Shown: positions 1 to 6,372, counted from the stretch's first letter. The stretch is DNA of 6,372 nt from Akkermansiaceae bacterium (GCA_028293225.1 JAQGPE010000075.1:1-6372); one strand, 5' to 3'. The notes: generated from the sequence alone by a model not told the origin. Numbers and translations: made by a program.

Positions 1-171
1 GACAGCACGCCAGAAATTGACGCGGAGATCGACCAGGCTTTCATTTGGGGCGGGGGCGTCTTTGCCGCCGAAGCAGAGCACCCTGATCCTGCAGTCGCAA
101 AGAATGCCAAAGAGGTGCTCGACTACATCGCCACTCTAATGAGCCAGCCCCAACGCCGGGACTCGATCTGA
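1..171 (+). CDS. C-terminal fragment of an unrecognised protein (5' end outside window)
   Basis: Frame 1 is open from the first base to a TGA at 169-171 and gives the last 56 residues of a protein that begins upstream of the window. The composition looks like real protein: an acidic start (DSTPEIDAEIDQAF), a glycine-rich turn (WGGGVF), an amphipathic helix (VAKNAKEVLDYIATLM) and a polar tail ending QRRDSI. The other two plus-strand frames are interrupted within this stretch. I do not recognise the family, and no catalytic motif, signal peptide or membrane segment lies in the visible part. It converges on the metallo-hydrolase gene with only 9 bp between the two stop codons, and I see no terminator hairpin there. 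That it is a gene end is moderately sure; its function is unknown. Confidence 0.6.
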   Translation, partial: DSTPEIDAEIDQAFIWGGGVFAAEAEHPDPAVAKNAKEVLDYIATLMSQPQRRDSI

Positions 172-180
172 GGGATCCCT

Positions 181-1110
181 TCACCACTCCACCCCGACCC
201 CTTCCTCCGGGATCAGGATCCGCTCGCTGATCCCCAGCCGGTCCGCTTCCTGCAGCAGGCGCTCCACCGGCTCTTCCATCGGCTCGTTGCCGAGCGGGAA
301 AGTCCCGTAATGCATCGGAATCATGACCTTGGCCCCCAGCTCCGCGAAAGCGCGCACCGCCTCCTCCGGATTCAGGTGCACGTCGCGACCGCTGGGCGCT
401 TCGTAGGCGCCGATCGGCATCAGGGCGACGTCGATGTCCGGGTAGCGTTTGCCGATTTCCGCAAAGCCCTCAAACCAGGCGCTGTCGCCGCAGTGGAAGA
501 CGCTCTTGCCGCCGGCCTCGATCAGATACCCGCCGTAGTCCCGGTGCGTATCATGCAGGTAGCGCGCGCCCCAGTGATGGCTGGGTGTGTGGATCACCTT
601 CATGTCGGGGAACTCCAGGACGTCCCAGACCTTCATCTCATGCACGGCGGGAAAGCCCAGCCGCTTCACCAGTGAGGCGCTGCCGCGCGGCACCACGATC
701 CCCTGCCGGGATTGCAGGACCCGCAGGCTCGGCTTGTGCAGGTGGTCGAAATGCGCGTGTGTCACCAGCACCAGATCCAGCTCCGGGATCGCGGCCAACG
801 GCAGTCCCGGCTCGCGCTGGCGCTTCACAAAGCCATGCCAGCGCGCCCAGTTCGGGTCGATCATCACCGAGTGCCCTTCGAACTGCAGGAAAAACGCGGC
901 GTGTCCGATCCAGGTCACCCGCACACAGCCGGTCGCGGGGGTGGTCAGCACCGGCTCGCTGGCCTGCCCGCCCGGACGGCGGAACATCCCGGGGACGATG
1001 CGGTGCCGGAAGAACTTGAAATTGCGGCCCGGCCAGCCCTTCTGGGGCAAAAGGCCGGAATATTGCGCGACCGTGCGACCGGACTTTGGATAGAGGGGTT
1101 CTTTTCCCAT
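181..1110 (-). CDS. Metallo-beta-lactamase-fold hydrolase, NAPE-PLD-like
   Basis: The 309-residue product is a metal-dependent hydrolase of the metallo-beta-lactamase fold. The first strand reads VTWIGHAAFFLQ (about residues 65-76). The metal-binding HxHxDH motif is THAHFDHL, with His118, His120, Asp122 and His123. Further ligands are probably His178 or His179 (PSHHW), Asp209 (CGDS) and His267 (MHYGTF). This order and the closing MHYGTF match the N-acyl-phosphatidylethanolamine phospholipase D-like branch, whose characterised member cleaves a phosphodiester in a lipid. All ligands are present, so it should be active, but the bacterial substrate cannot be read from sequence. There is no signal peptide, so it is probably cytoplasmic; residues 1-60 form an N-terminal extension before the fold. 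The start is ATG at 1108-1110, without a clear Shine-Dalgarno sequence. It lies 30 bp after the pyrF stop and is probably co-transcribed with it. Fold assignment is very sure; the substrate is unknown. Confidence 0.93.
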   Translation of the reverse strand: MGKEPLYPKSGRTVAQYSGLLPQKGWPGRNFKFFRHRIVPGMFRRPGGQASEPVLTTPATGCVRVTWIGHAAFFLQFEGHSVMIDPNWARWHGFVKRQREPGLPLAAIPELDLVLVTHAHFDHLHKPSLRVLQSRQGIVVPRGSASLVKRLGFPAVHEMKVWDVLEFPDMKVIHTPSHHWGARYLHDTHRDYGGYLIEAGGKSVFHCGDSAWFEGFAEIGKRYPDIDVALMPIGAYEAPSGRDVHLNPEEAVRAFAELGAKVMIPMHYGTFPLGNEPMEEPVERLLQEADRLGISERILIPEEGVGVEW

Positions 1111-1140
1111 GCGACCGGTCAGGTTAGCGCGTTTCCAGGC

Positions 1141-1926
1141 TCAAGCGACCGCTTCTTGATAGGCACGTGAAATTCTCTCCGCCCAGGATTTCGCCCGCTC
1201 GGCATAGGAGGAGCCGTCGTCGGTGTAGAGGATTCCGCGCGAGACATTGATCACGTCCGGAGCCGTGCGCCCGGCCGCCGCCAGAGCGGCCAGATCTCCG
1301 CCCTGCGCGCCGAGCCCCGGCACCAGCAGCGGCGCGTCCGGCATCTTCGCCAGCACGTCCGCGGCATTGGTCAGGCCGACCACGTAACCGGTGTCGGTTT
1401 CGCGGCCCTCCGCCTTGGCCCGTTCGCCCAGGGCGGTGACGAGTTCAAAGACCGAGCGGCCATCGGCGAGCTTCTGCTGCTGGAAATCGGCGGACCCGGC
1501 GTTCGACGTGACCGCCAGCAGGTAGATGCCCTTTCCTTCCCAATCCAGGAACGCCTCGATCGAGTCGTAGCCGAGGAACGGATTCAGCGTCACCGCATCG
1601 ACGTTCCAGTTCCGGAAGTAGCTCTGCGCGTAGTACTTCTGCGTCTCACCGATGTCGCTGCGCTTCGCGTCCAGGATCACCGGCACTTCCGCGGGCATGT
1701 CGGCCAGCAGCTTTTCCAGGATCGCGATGCCGCGCAGGCCCATGGCCTCGAAGTAGGCGATGTTCGGCTTGTAGGCGGCGGCGTATTCGCGCGTTTCCTC
1801 GACCACCCGCTTCAGGAAATCCGGCACGGCCTCGATGCCGCCCTCGCCGGGACGGGGGTCAAGCCCCACGCAAAGCCGGGAGCCGGTGGTTTCGATGCGC
1901 TGACGGAGCCGCTCGGAGTATCGCAT
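1141..1926 (-). CDS. pyrF: Orotidine 5'-phosphate decarboxylase, subfamily 2
   Basis: This enzyme catalyses the last step of de novo UMP synthesis in the cytoplasm, converting orotidine 5'-monophosphate to UMP and CO2 without a cofactor. The 261-residue TIM barrel shows GLDPRP near residues 21-26, AYKPNIAYFE at 51-60, and the signature DAKRSDIGET at 86-95. Asp86, Lys88 and Asp91 of that signature, with Lys53, correspond to the catalytic charged network of the family. The phosphate-binding end is PGLGAQGGD (203-211) and NVSRGI (227-232, Arg230). The length and the 'KRSDIGET' form fit the longer type 2 enzymes rather than the roughly 230-residue E. coli type. The start is ATG at 1924-1926 and the stop is at 1141. 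The region before the start is G-rich and can form a hairpin, with no standard Shine-Dalgarno sequence. The metallo-hydrolase gene follows after 30 bp. Identification is secure. Confidence 0.97.
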   Translation of the reverse strand: MRYSERLRQRIETTGSRLCVGLDPRPGEGGIEAVPDFLKRVVEETREYAAAYKPNIAYFEAMGLRGIAILEKLLADMPAEVPVILDAKRSDIGETQKYYAQSYFRNWNVDAVTLNPFLGYDSIEAFLDWEGKGIYLLAVTSNAGSADFQQQKLADGRSVFELVTALGERAKAEGRETDTGYVVGLTNAADVLAKMPDAPLLVPGLGAQGGDLAALAAAGRTAPDVINVSRGILYTDDGSSYAERAKSWAERISRAYQEAVA

Positions 1927-1942
1927 GCGCGCGTTCTACCCA

Positions 1943-1958
1943 CCCCCGGCGGCGGGGG
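1943..1958 (-). promoter_or_regulatory. GC-rich hairpin just upstream of the pyrF start
   Basis: The plus strand reads CCCCCG-GCGG-CGGGGG, a perfect 6-bp all-GC stem with a 4-base loop. It sits 16 bp before the pyrF ATG, so it would lie in the 5' leader of the pyrF transcript if transcription starts upstream of it. It occupies or borders the place where a ribosome binding site would be, so it could reduce or modulate translation. It is not a terminator for pyrF, because no run of U follows. It could equally be a by-product of high GC. What is seen is the inverted repeat; any regulatory role is inference. Confidence 0.25.
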
Positions 1959-2029
1959 CAAGGGCAAGGAAGGTCGCCGTGACTTCCGGGCTCGACGTCG
2001 TAGCTTCCCGTGGGATCAAATCGAAGGTG

Positions 2030-2728
2030 ATGTTTCACCTCCTGAAAAGCCTGTCCGCTCTTCTATTCGGGATGATCGCCACCGCCTCTGCCGCGGAGGG
2101 ATTCTACGAATTCGAGCACAAGGGCCCCGACCCGGATCATCTGCTGATCGTCAGCGGCTATCCGGCCAAGGAACTGGACCGGACGATCAAGGAGCTGAAG
2201 TTTCCCAGTGATTCCCTGGCCACCATGGTCACGGTGGGACCTTTCGGCGGCGGTTCAGGCGTTTGTCTCAAAGGACTGTTGCCGGAATACATTCCAGGCG
2301 ACGCTCCCGACAAAATGGTGAAACAGAAATACCAGCTCATCTTCGCCAGCCGGCCGGCCATTCCGGAGAAGTCAGCCAGCGGTCCGCTCACCACCACCAG
2401 CGTGGAGGTGCCCATGGACTTCGCCATCCCGATGCAGAGACTCTGGGTTCAGTTCGTCCTCAGCACCGGTCATCGCCCTTGCGCGGAATGGATGCTGGAC
2501 GGCGACACCCAGTACTTCACGGCCCGGCCGGGCGAAGACTTCATCAGCGGATCTCTGAGAAACGCGCCCGAAGGAGGGCTTTGCGAGAAGATGTCGAAAC
2601 TGGCGAAGTCACTGGAAGACCTGAAAGATCTGAGCGGCGATCTGAAGGAACAGAAACTGGAGGTTCTCCGCACCCAGATCGCCGTACTGAGCCGGCAGTT
2701 TCCCGCTCTGAATGACGAAAGCGAATAG
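2030..2728 (+). CDS. Exported protein of unknown function with C-terminal helical tail
   Basis: I do not recognise this family. With the start at ATG 2030 the product has 232 residues and begins with a convincing signal peptide: MFHLLK, a hydrophobic core (SLSALLFGMIAT) and the cleavage site ASA-AEG near residue 21. It is therefore probably exported to the periplasm or beyond. The mature part is mixed, with three cysteines (about 79, 151 and 185), a glycine-rich turn (PFGGGSG, 71-77) and a central beta-like stretch. Residues 184-223 are charged and heptad-like and likely helical, perhaps a short coiled coil. The frame is open upstream to ATG 1925, but that start would overlap the pyrF start codon and bury the signal peptide behind 35 extra residues, so I prefer 2030. 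AAGG sits just before it, rather close for a good Shine-Dalgarno, and GTG 2027 is an alternative. It is divergent from pyrF and is followed after 57 bp by another exported unknown. Confidence 0.75.
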   Translation: MFHLLKSLSALLFGMIATASAAEGFYEFEHKGPDPDHLLIVSGYPAKELDRTIKELKFPSDSLATMVTVGPFGGGSGVCLKGLLPEYIPGDAPDKMVKQKYQLIFASRPAIPEKSASGPLTTTSVEVPMDFAIPMQRLWVQFVLSTGHRPCAEWMLDGDTQYFTARPGEDFISGSLRNAPEGGLCEKMSKLAKSLEDLKDLSGDLKEQKLEVLRTQIAVLSRQFPALNDESE

Positions 2729-2743
2729 GGCTGGGGATGTCTC

Positions 2744-2772
2744 TGGCTACCGTGTCCTTTACCCGCTATACT
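2744..2772 (+). promoter_or_regulatory. Possible sigma-70-type promoter before the small anchored-protein gene
   Basis: A TATACT hexamer at 2767-2772 matches the TATAAT -10 consensus at five of six positions. A weak -35 candidate, TGGCTA at 2744-2749, matches TTGACA at three of six with a 17-bp spacer. Transcription would begin near 2779, only about 7 bases before the ATG at 2786, so the message would be nearly leaderless. This agrees with the absence of a Shine-Dalgarno sequence there. The match is weak and could be chance, and the gene may instead be read through from the one before it. Confidence 0.25.
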
Positions 2773-2785
2773 CTGCCACACTCTC

Positions 2786-3211
2786 ATGAAACGCGTGCAC
2801 GTGCGGCGGAGTCTCTGGATCGGTGGCGGGATTTTACTCCTGCTCCTCCTGAGTTCCATCTCCTCGACAACCACGGTGTGGATGGACCCGGTGACGGGCA
2901 GCCGAAAAATCTCGAAGACTTTCTGCGGGATCACCCTGGAGGATCGGGTCTCAACGGACAACCCACTGGATCAACGCGTCTATCAGACCGGATCGGTGCG
3001 GAGCCGGGACTGGGAGTTTCTCTCCCGAACCAGCTACTCTTTCTTCGAGGAGGTCCACAGCTGCGGGAGAGCTCCCCGCTCGTTTTTCATCAAGGCGATG
3101 GACCCGGCACAATTTAACGACCTGGGCGATCAGCTCCAAACCGCCGCCGCCCGCGGAGCCAGCCCGGCAGAACTCCGCCAGATCACGGAAGCAGCCGTTC
3201 AGAAGTTCTAA
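2786..3211 (+). CDS. Small membrane-anchored or secreted protein of unknown function
   Basis: I do not recognise this 141-residue product. It starts with a basic segment (MKRVHVRRSL), followed by a hydrophobic helix rich in leucine (GGGILLLLLLSSISS, about 13-27). This is either an N-terminal membrane anchor or a signal peptide without an obvious AxA cleavage site. The rest would lie outside the cytoplasmic membrane. Directly after the helix comes VWMDPVTGSRK (31-41), then two cysteines at 47 and 93 that could pair. The C-terminal 35 residues (about 107-141) look helical and include ASPAELRQITEAAV. An overlapping frame at 2737-3117 is also open, but it has no comparable start or membrane segment. 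The ATG at 2786 lacks a Shine-Dalgarno sequence. It is 57 bp after another exported unknown and converges on the P450 gene, 39 bp apart. Reality as a gene is likely; its function is unknown. Confidence 0.7.
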   Translation: MKRVHVRRSLWIGGGILLLLLLSSISSTTTVWMDPVTGSRKISKTFCGITLEDRVSTDNPLDQRVYQTGSVRSRDWEFLSRTSYSFFEEVHSCGRAPRSFFIKAMDPAQFNDLGDQLQTAAARGASPAELRQITEAAVQKF

Positions 3212-3250
3212 GAATCCTGACGGTCAAGTCCGGTGCCGTTATCGACTTCG

Positions 3251-4612
3251 TCACCGCATCATCACCCGCAGGCGCATGCCGTTCTTTGGCCGCAAGGTGA
3301 TCAGCGGGTCGGGCACCACCTCGAAGCCGGGCACGGGCCGGAACTTCAGGTGGCGGTGGAAGATCGCCGTCATGATCACCAGTTCCTGGATCGCGAACTG
3401 GTTGCCGATGCAGCCGCGCGCGCCGGCGCCGAAGGGGAAATAGATCATCGGCTCATTCGGCGGACGCCGGTCCGGGGCGAAGCGGCCGGGGTCGAACTTC
3501 ATCGGCTCATCCCAATACTCCGGGCTCCAGTGGAAATGGAAAATCGGAATCATCACGTTGGTGCCCGCGGGGATCTGGTAGCCGCCGATTTCGTCGTCCT
3601 CGCCCGCCCTGCGCCCGACCGACCAGATCGTCGGGAACAGCCGCAGCGATTCCTCCACGACCTGCCTGGTATACGGCAACCCGGTAATGTTGCCCGCCGA
3701 AAGCGAGGCGGCCGCTTCGGCGCTGTCGATTTCCGCCCACAAGCCGGCCTCCACCTCGGGATGGCTGGCCACCAGGTGCAGCAGCCAGCACATCGCATTG
3801 GCGGTGGTCTCGTGACCGGCGACGAACATGGTCATCACCTCATCGCGCAGCTGCTCATCGGTCATGCCGCGGCCGGTCTCCTCGTCGCAGGCGGAAAGGA
3901 ACATCGCCAGCAGGTCATCGTGGCCGTCGGGGGCCTTGCGACGCTCGGTGATGATGCCGTCGACAATGCCATACAGAGCCTCCCGCGCCGCAAATTCGCG
4001 GGCATTGAAGGGCGTGGGGAATTTGCGCGGCAGGAAGAACCGCCACGGGTGCCGCAGCATGCGCAGGGCATCCTCATTGAGCATGGCGATGTATTTGCCG
4101 ACCTCCGCCGCGGTGCCCTCCACGTCGGTGCTGAACATGGCGCGGGAGATGATGTCCAGGGTCAGGGTCGACAAGGGAATGGACAGTTCGGTGCCCTGGA
4201 GATCCCCGGCGTCGCGGGCGAGCTTCTCCACCGCCGCGATGGAGCGGGACACCATCATGGAAAAGATCCCTTCGAGCCGCTTCCGGTGAAAGGCCGGCTG
4301 GGTCATCTTGCGCTGGCCGCGCCAGAACTCGCCGGAACTGGTCACCAGCCCGTTGCCCATCAGCAGCCGTAGCACCGCATAGGAGCGGCTCTTTTCCTGA
4401 TACCTGCTGTAGCGCTCCACCATCACCTGGCGGGCCCACTCCGGCCTGGCTACGACAACCGCCGTACCCAGCGGGGAGCTGATGGTGTAGATCCCGCCGA
4501 GCTCTTCCGCCCATTGCGCGATCCACTTCAGCGGATCGCGCTGCGCGTAGTAGGCGGTGCCCATGAGCCAATGGCTCGGCTTGGTGGCCTTCGGTGGGAG
4601 CGGGAGTGTCAC
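3251..4612 (-). CDS. Cytochrome P450 monooxygenase
   Basis: The 453-residue product is a haem-thiolate monooxygenase that inserts one oxygen atom from O2 into an organic substrate, using electrons from a partner. All family landmarks are present: the C-helix WRGQR (Trp97, Arg101), the I-helix oxygen-activation motif AGHETT (265-270), the K-helix ExxR (Glu321, Arg324), and the haem loop FGAGARGCIG (394-403) with Cys401 as the iron ligand. There is no membrane anchor, so it is probably soluble. At about 450 residues it is longer than typical class I bacterial P450s of about 400 and closer to the P450 domain of CYP102 or eukaryotic-like bacterial forms. No reductase domain is fused and no ferredoxin gene is in the window. 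The start is GTG at 4610-4612. Met17 is a later option, but starting there would remove the proline-rich segment usual before the first helix. It follows the SGNH hydrolase gene after 80 bp in the same direction. The substrate is unknown; the family is certain. Confidence 0.96.
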   Translation of the reverse strand: MTLPLPPKATKPSHWLMGTAYYAQRDPLKWIAQWAEELGGIYTISSPLGTAVVVARPEWARQVMVERYSRYQEKSRSYAVLRLLMGNGLVTSSGEFWRGQRKMTQPAFHRKRLEGIFSMMVSRSIAAVEKLARDAGDLQGTELSIPLSTLTLDIISRAMFSTDVEGTAAEVGKYIAMLNEDALRMLRHPWRFFLPRKFPTPFNAREFAAREALYGIVDGIITERRKAPDGHDDLLAMFLSACDEETGRGMTDEQLRDEVMTMFVAGHETTANAMCWLLHLVASHPEVEAGLWAEIDSAEAAASLSAGNITGLPYTRQVVEESLRLFPTIWSVGRRAGEDDEIGGYQIPAGTNVMIPIFHFHWSPEYWDEPMKFDPGRFAPDRRPPNEPMIYFPFGAGARGCIGNQFAIQELVIMTAIFHRHLKFRPVPGFEVVPDPLITLRPKNGMRLRVMMR

Positions 4613-4692
4613 AACAGATGGGTGGGGAAATGGGGTGAAGGAAGAACGGCCCGGGGCGGCGGCAACCCGTGGCTACGCGGACGATGGACGAT

Positions 4693-5949
4693 CTATTTCG
4701 CGGCGCTGATCTTTCGGACCTCGAAATGATAGGGATACGGCTTGGCGGCGCGGCGTTGCTGGGTCTCCAGGTCCGACTCCAGCTTGCGAAAGCCGGCGGT
4801 GAGCTCGGAGCCGTTGGGGTCGTTTGCCAATAGGCGGCCCTGCTGCACATCCGCGCCCCACAGCTTGTCGCGGGCATCGACCAGGTCCTTTACCACCACC
4901 GACTGCGCGTCCCATGGACCGCCGGGCTGCCAGCCGTCCGCGGTCTTGCCTGAGATGTTCACCCCCTTGGCCAGGGAGGCGGCGCTTTCCTTGCCCAGAT
5001 CGCGACCTTCGGCCTTGATCTCGTAGTCGCCCTCGGCCAGGCCCTCGATCTTCAGAAGGTAGCCGTTGATGCCGTCGGGGATGGGAACCCAGCCGTAGTT
5101 GAGGCCGCTGAGCGGACCGAGGTTCAGCGGCAGCCCTTCATCCAGCCGGGTGAAGGCGACGCCGTCCGGGAGGGCTTTCACCTCAGTGATCTTGCAGCCC
5201 TCGCCGCTGCCGGTGGCCTTCTTCGCATCGACCGCGGCGGAGGATACCTCCGGAGGTGCGCCCAGGCCCTTGAGCATGGAGTAGGCCATCGCCAGGTGGC
5301 CCAGTTCATCCAGGTGCACGCCGTCTTTCACGTGCAGGCGCATCTGGTCCTCGGACTTCTCCTTGCCGGCGTTGCTCTGCAGGACGCGGCGCTGGATTTC
5401 CCGCATGCCGCGCTGGATGTCGATGGTCTCGGCGCCCAGGGATTTCGCCAGCGCCAGGCCCTCGTCGGTCATCGCTTGCAGGTAGCCCTTTTCCGCCTCG
5501 TCAGGGGGAACGTCGGTGATGGCCGGAGAGCAAATGACCGGCCGCACCTTGTGCTCCCGGCAGCGCTCAATGATCGTGCGGATCCCGTCCAGGTAGGCCT
5601 TCTTGTGCTCGTCATCGGCCTTGGTGCCCCAGGCGATGTCATTGATGCCGAATGCTACGGTAACCACCGTAGCGCCCTGGCTGAAGACGTCGCGGTCCAG
5701 GCGGGCCAGGCACTTGGTGGCGGTGTCGCCGCCTTCCCCTGCGTTGACGAAACGCACGTGCCGGCCGGGATAGCGCATCAGGGTGTAGTGCTCCACGATC
5801 TTCGTGTAGCCGCGGGCCGCGGTGATACTGTCGCCGAGAAAGGCCAGCGTGTCGCCATCGCGCAGGGCGAAGTCCGCCCGCACGGAACCGGTTCCCACCA
5901 GGGCCGCGGAAAGGAAAAGCAGGGGCTTGCGGAGAGAGAGCATTTTCAT
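4693..5949 (-). CDS. Secreted SGNH/GDSL-type hydrolase with C-terminal extension
   Basis: This is an exported serine hydrolase, probably an esterase acting on carbohydrate esters or similar substrates. The signal peptide runs to about residue 25 (LLFLSAALVGTGSVRA, then DF). The SGNH blocks are all present: FLGDSI with nucleophile Ser41, NAGEGGD with Gly71, GINDI with Asn103, and DGVHLDELGH with Asp209 and His212. The catalytic domain ends near residue 230. A second part of about 170 residues follows, with a beta-type run (YLLKIEGLAEGDYEIKAEGR) and the segment LAKGVNIS near 325-333. As I recall, this two-part form is frequent in SGNH proteins of planctomycetes and verrucomicrobia. The start is ATG at 5947-5949; Met3 is an alternative, and neither has a Shine-Dalgarno sequence. 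It begins 12 bp after the regulator's stop, which suggests one transcript. The family is secure; the substrate is open (acetylated or sulfated glycans are possible). Confidence 0.93.
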   Translation of the reverse strand: MKMLSLRKPLLFLSAALVGTGSVRADFALRDGDTLAFLGDSITAARGYTKIVEHYTLMRYPGRHVRFVNAGEGGDTATKCLARLDRDVFSQGATVVTVAFGINDIAWGTKADDEHKKAYLDGIRTIIERCREHKVRPVICSPAITDVPPDEAEKGYLQAMTDEGLALAKSLGAETIDIQRGMREIQRRVLQSNAGKEKSEDQMRLHVKDGVHLDELGHLAMAYSMLKGLGAPPEVSSAAVDAKKATGSGEGCKITEVKALPDGVAFTRLDEGLPLNLGPLSGLNYGWVPIPDGINGYLLKIEGLAEGDYEIKAEGRDLGKESAASLAKGVNISGKTADGWQPGGPWDAQSVVVKDLVDARDKLWGADVQQGRLLANDPNGSELTAGFRKLESDLETQQRRAAKPYPYHFEVRKISAAK

Positions 5950-5961
5950 GGAGTGGTGATT

Positions 5962-6372
5962 CTAGGAAAGGGGCCGCATGCCATGGACCAGGAGATCCAG
6001 GGTGGCGGTCTCGGCGACTTCGTCGGAAAGAGCGGTCATGCCGGGATCGTGCGGCCGCTGCAGCGCCGACCAGGCGATGGCCTGCACCATCAGGGCGGCC
6101 GCCGCGTGGAAATCCGGCACCGTGCGCAAAAGCCCGGCTCGGGCGCGCCTGGACAGATACCCGGCCAGCAGATCCAGCAGGCGGTCGCGCAGACCGGCCA
6201 CGAAAACGTCGGCCAACCCCGGAAACTCCAGGGCGCATTTCGTGAGCAGCAGCAACGGCCGCCGGTAGCGGAAGGTCAGCCGATACTGCTCGGCCAGCAC
6301 GGCGCGCAACTCGGCAAGGGCATCCTCCGAATGGTCCGCGGCCAGGGCCGCCGTCAGCGCCGGCCACTCGGC
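5962..6372 (-). CDS. TetR-family regulator, C-terminal ligand-binding part (5' end outside window)
   Basis: The frame is open from the window edge to a TAG at 5962-5964 and gives the last 136 residues. A TTG at 6307-6309 could be read as a start, but the frame continues upstream with normal protein sequence (AEWPALTAALAADHSEDALA), so the gene is cut by the window. The visible part is all helical and arginine- and leucine-rich. It resembles the C-terminal effector-binding domain of TetR/AcrR repressors, in particular the run GLLRTVPDFHAAAALMVQAI followed by a closing helix (TLDLLVHGMRPLS). The DNA-binding helix-turn-helix would be in the missing N-terminus, so the family call rests on the C-terminal pattern only. 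Proteins of this kind are small-molecule-responsive repressors that commonly control their own operon. The SGNH hydrolase gene starts 12 bp downstream, and the P450 gene after that is a plausible target. Confidence 0.72.
   Translation of the reverse strand, partial: AEWPALTAALAADHSEDALAELRAVLAEQYRLTFRYRRPLLLLTKCALEFPGLADVFVAGLRDRLLDLLAGYLSRRARAGLLRTVPDFHAAAALMVQAIAWSALQRPHDPGMTALSDEVAETATLDLLVHGMRPLS

Noticed and set aside
171..180. Perfect 10-bp palindrome AGGGATCCCT between two convergent stops
   Set aside because: It has no loop for a stable hairpin and no U-run. Several 10-bp palindromes are expected by chance in a window of this size.
1925..2029. Upstream ATG extension of the exported protein at 2030
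   Set aside because: This start would share bases with the pyrF start codon (CATG), and the added 35 residues would place a Pro/Ala/Arg-rich segment in front of a clear signal peptide.
2470..2961. 163-codon minus-strand frame opposite the two exported-protein genes
   Set aside because: It is antisense to two frames with good export signals, is Ser/Arg-rich and has no motif.
3218..3241. Inverted repeat TGACGGT / GCCGTTA between the convergent genes
   Set aside because: The stem is only 7 bp with two G-U pairs and a 10-base loop, and no T-tract follows on either strand, so it is too weak to call a terminator.
3233..4372. 379-codon open frame on the plus strand
   Set aside because: It lies almost entirely antisense to the P450 gene, whose motifs are intact. 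The translation is rich in His, Arg, Gly and Ala with no recognisable domain, as expected for a shadow frame in GC-rich DNA.
4613..4692. Possible minus-strand terminator between the SGNH and P450 genes
   Set aside because: A short GC stem followed by the pyrimidine run TTCTTCCTT can be drawn, but the pairing is only about 4 bp and the run is interrupted. Support is insufficient.
4074..4877. 267-codon minus-strand frame overlapping the P450 and the SGNH gene
   Set aside because: It is out of frame with both certain genes, has low-complexity Pro/Arg/Ser composition and crosses the intergenic gap. It is a shadow.
5639..6367. 242-codon minus-strand frame across the SGNH start and the TetR fragment
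   Set aside because: It overlaps two better-supported frames and reads as Arg/Gly/Ala-rich low-complexity sequence with no motif.

Overview
The window carries seven genes or gene fragments in dense bacterial organisation. All genes are intronless, gaps are short, and coding GC is high (60-72% in the P450 and pyrF stretches I counted). Two features point to the Verrucomicrobiota or Planctomycetota. One is a secreted SGNH hydrolase with a long C-terminal domain ending in an 'LAKGVNIS' type segment. The other is the pair of small exported proteins of unknown function, together with the general lack of clear Shine-Dalgarno sequences. This placement is an inference from sequence style, with no marker gene to confirm it.

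Layout: (1) positions 1-171, the C-terminal end of an unrecognised plus-strand gene. (2) 181-1110 and 1141-1926, a minus-strand pair 30 bp apart. Read in the direction of transcription it is pyrF (orotidine 5'-phosphate decarboxylase, subfamily 2), then a metallo-beta-lactamase-fold hydrolase of the NAPE-PLD-like type. (3) 2030-2728 and 2786-3211, two plus-strand genes for exported or membrane-anchored proteins of unknown function, divergent from pyrF. (4) 3251-6372, three minus-strand genes. In transcription order they are the C-terminal part of a TetR-type regulator that runs off the window edge, a secreted SGNH/GDSL hydrolase 12 bp after it, and a cytochrome P450 80 bp further on.

How they fit together: pyrF is a core pyrimidine-biosynthesis gene, and the metallo-hydrolase is probably co-transcribed with it without an obvious pathway link. 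The TetR, SGNH and P450 genes could form one regulated unit, but only the TetR-SGNH spacing is tight enough to argue for co-transcription. The P450 has no ferredoxin or reductase in view. The two exported unknowns are the least explained part of the window and are lower in GC than the genes around them.

I see no CRISPR array, transposase, rRNA or tRNA gene, phage gene or recognisable defence system here. The window looks mainly like ordinary chromosome. The items worth a second look are the exported pair, the P450 neighbourhood and a GC-rich hairpin just upstream of the pyrF start.
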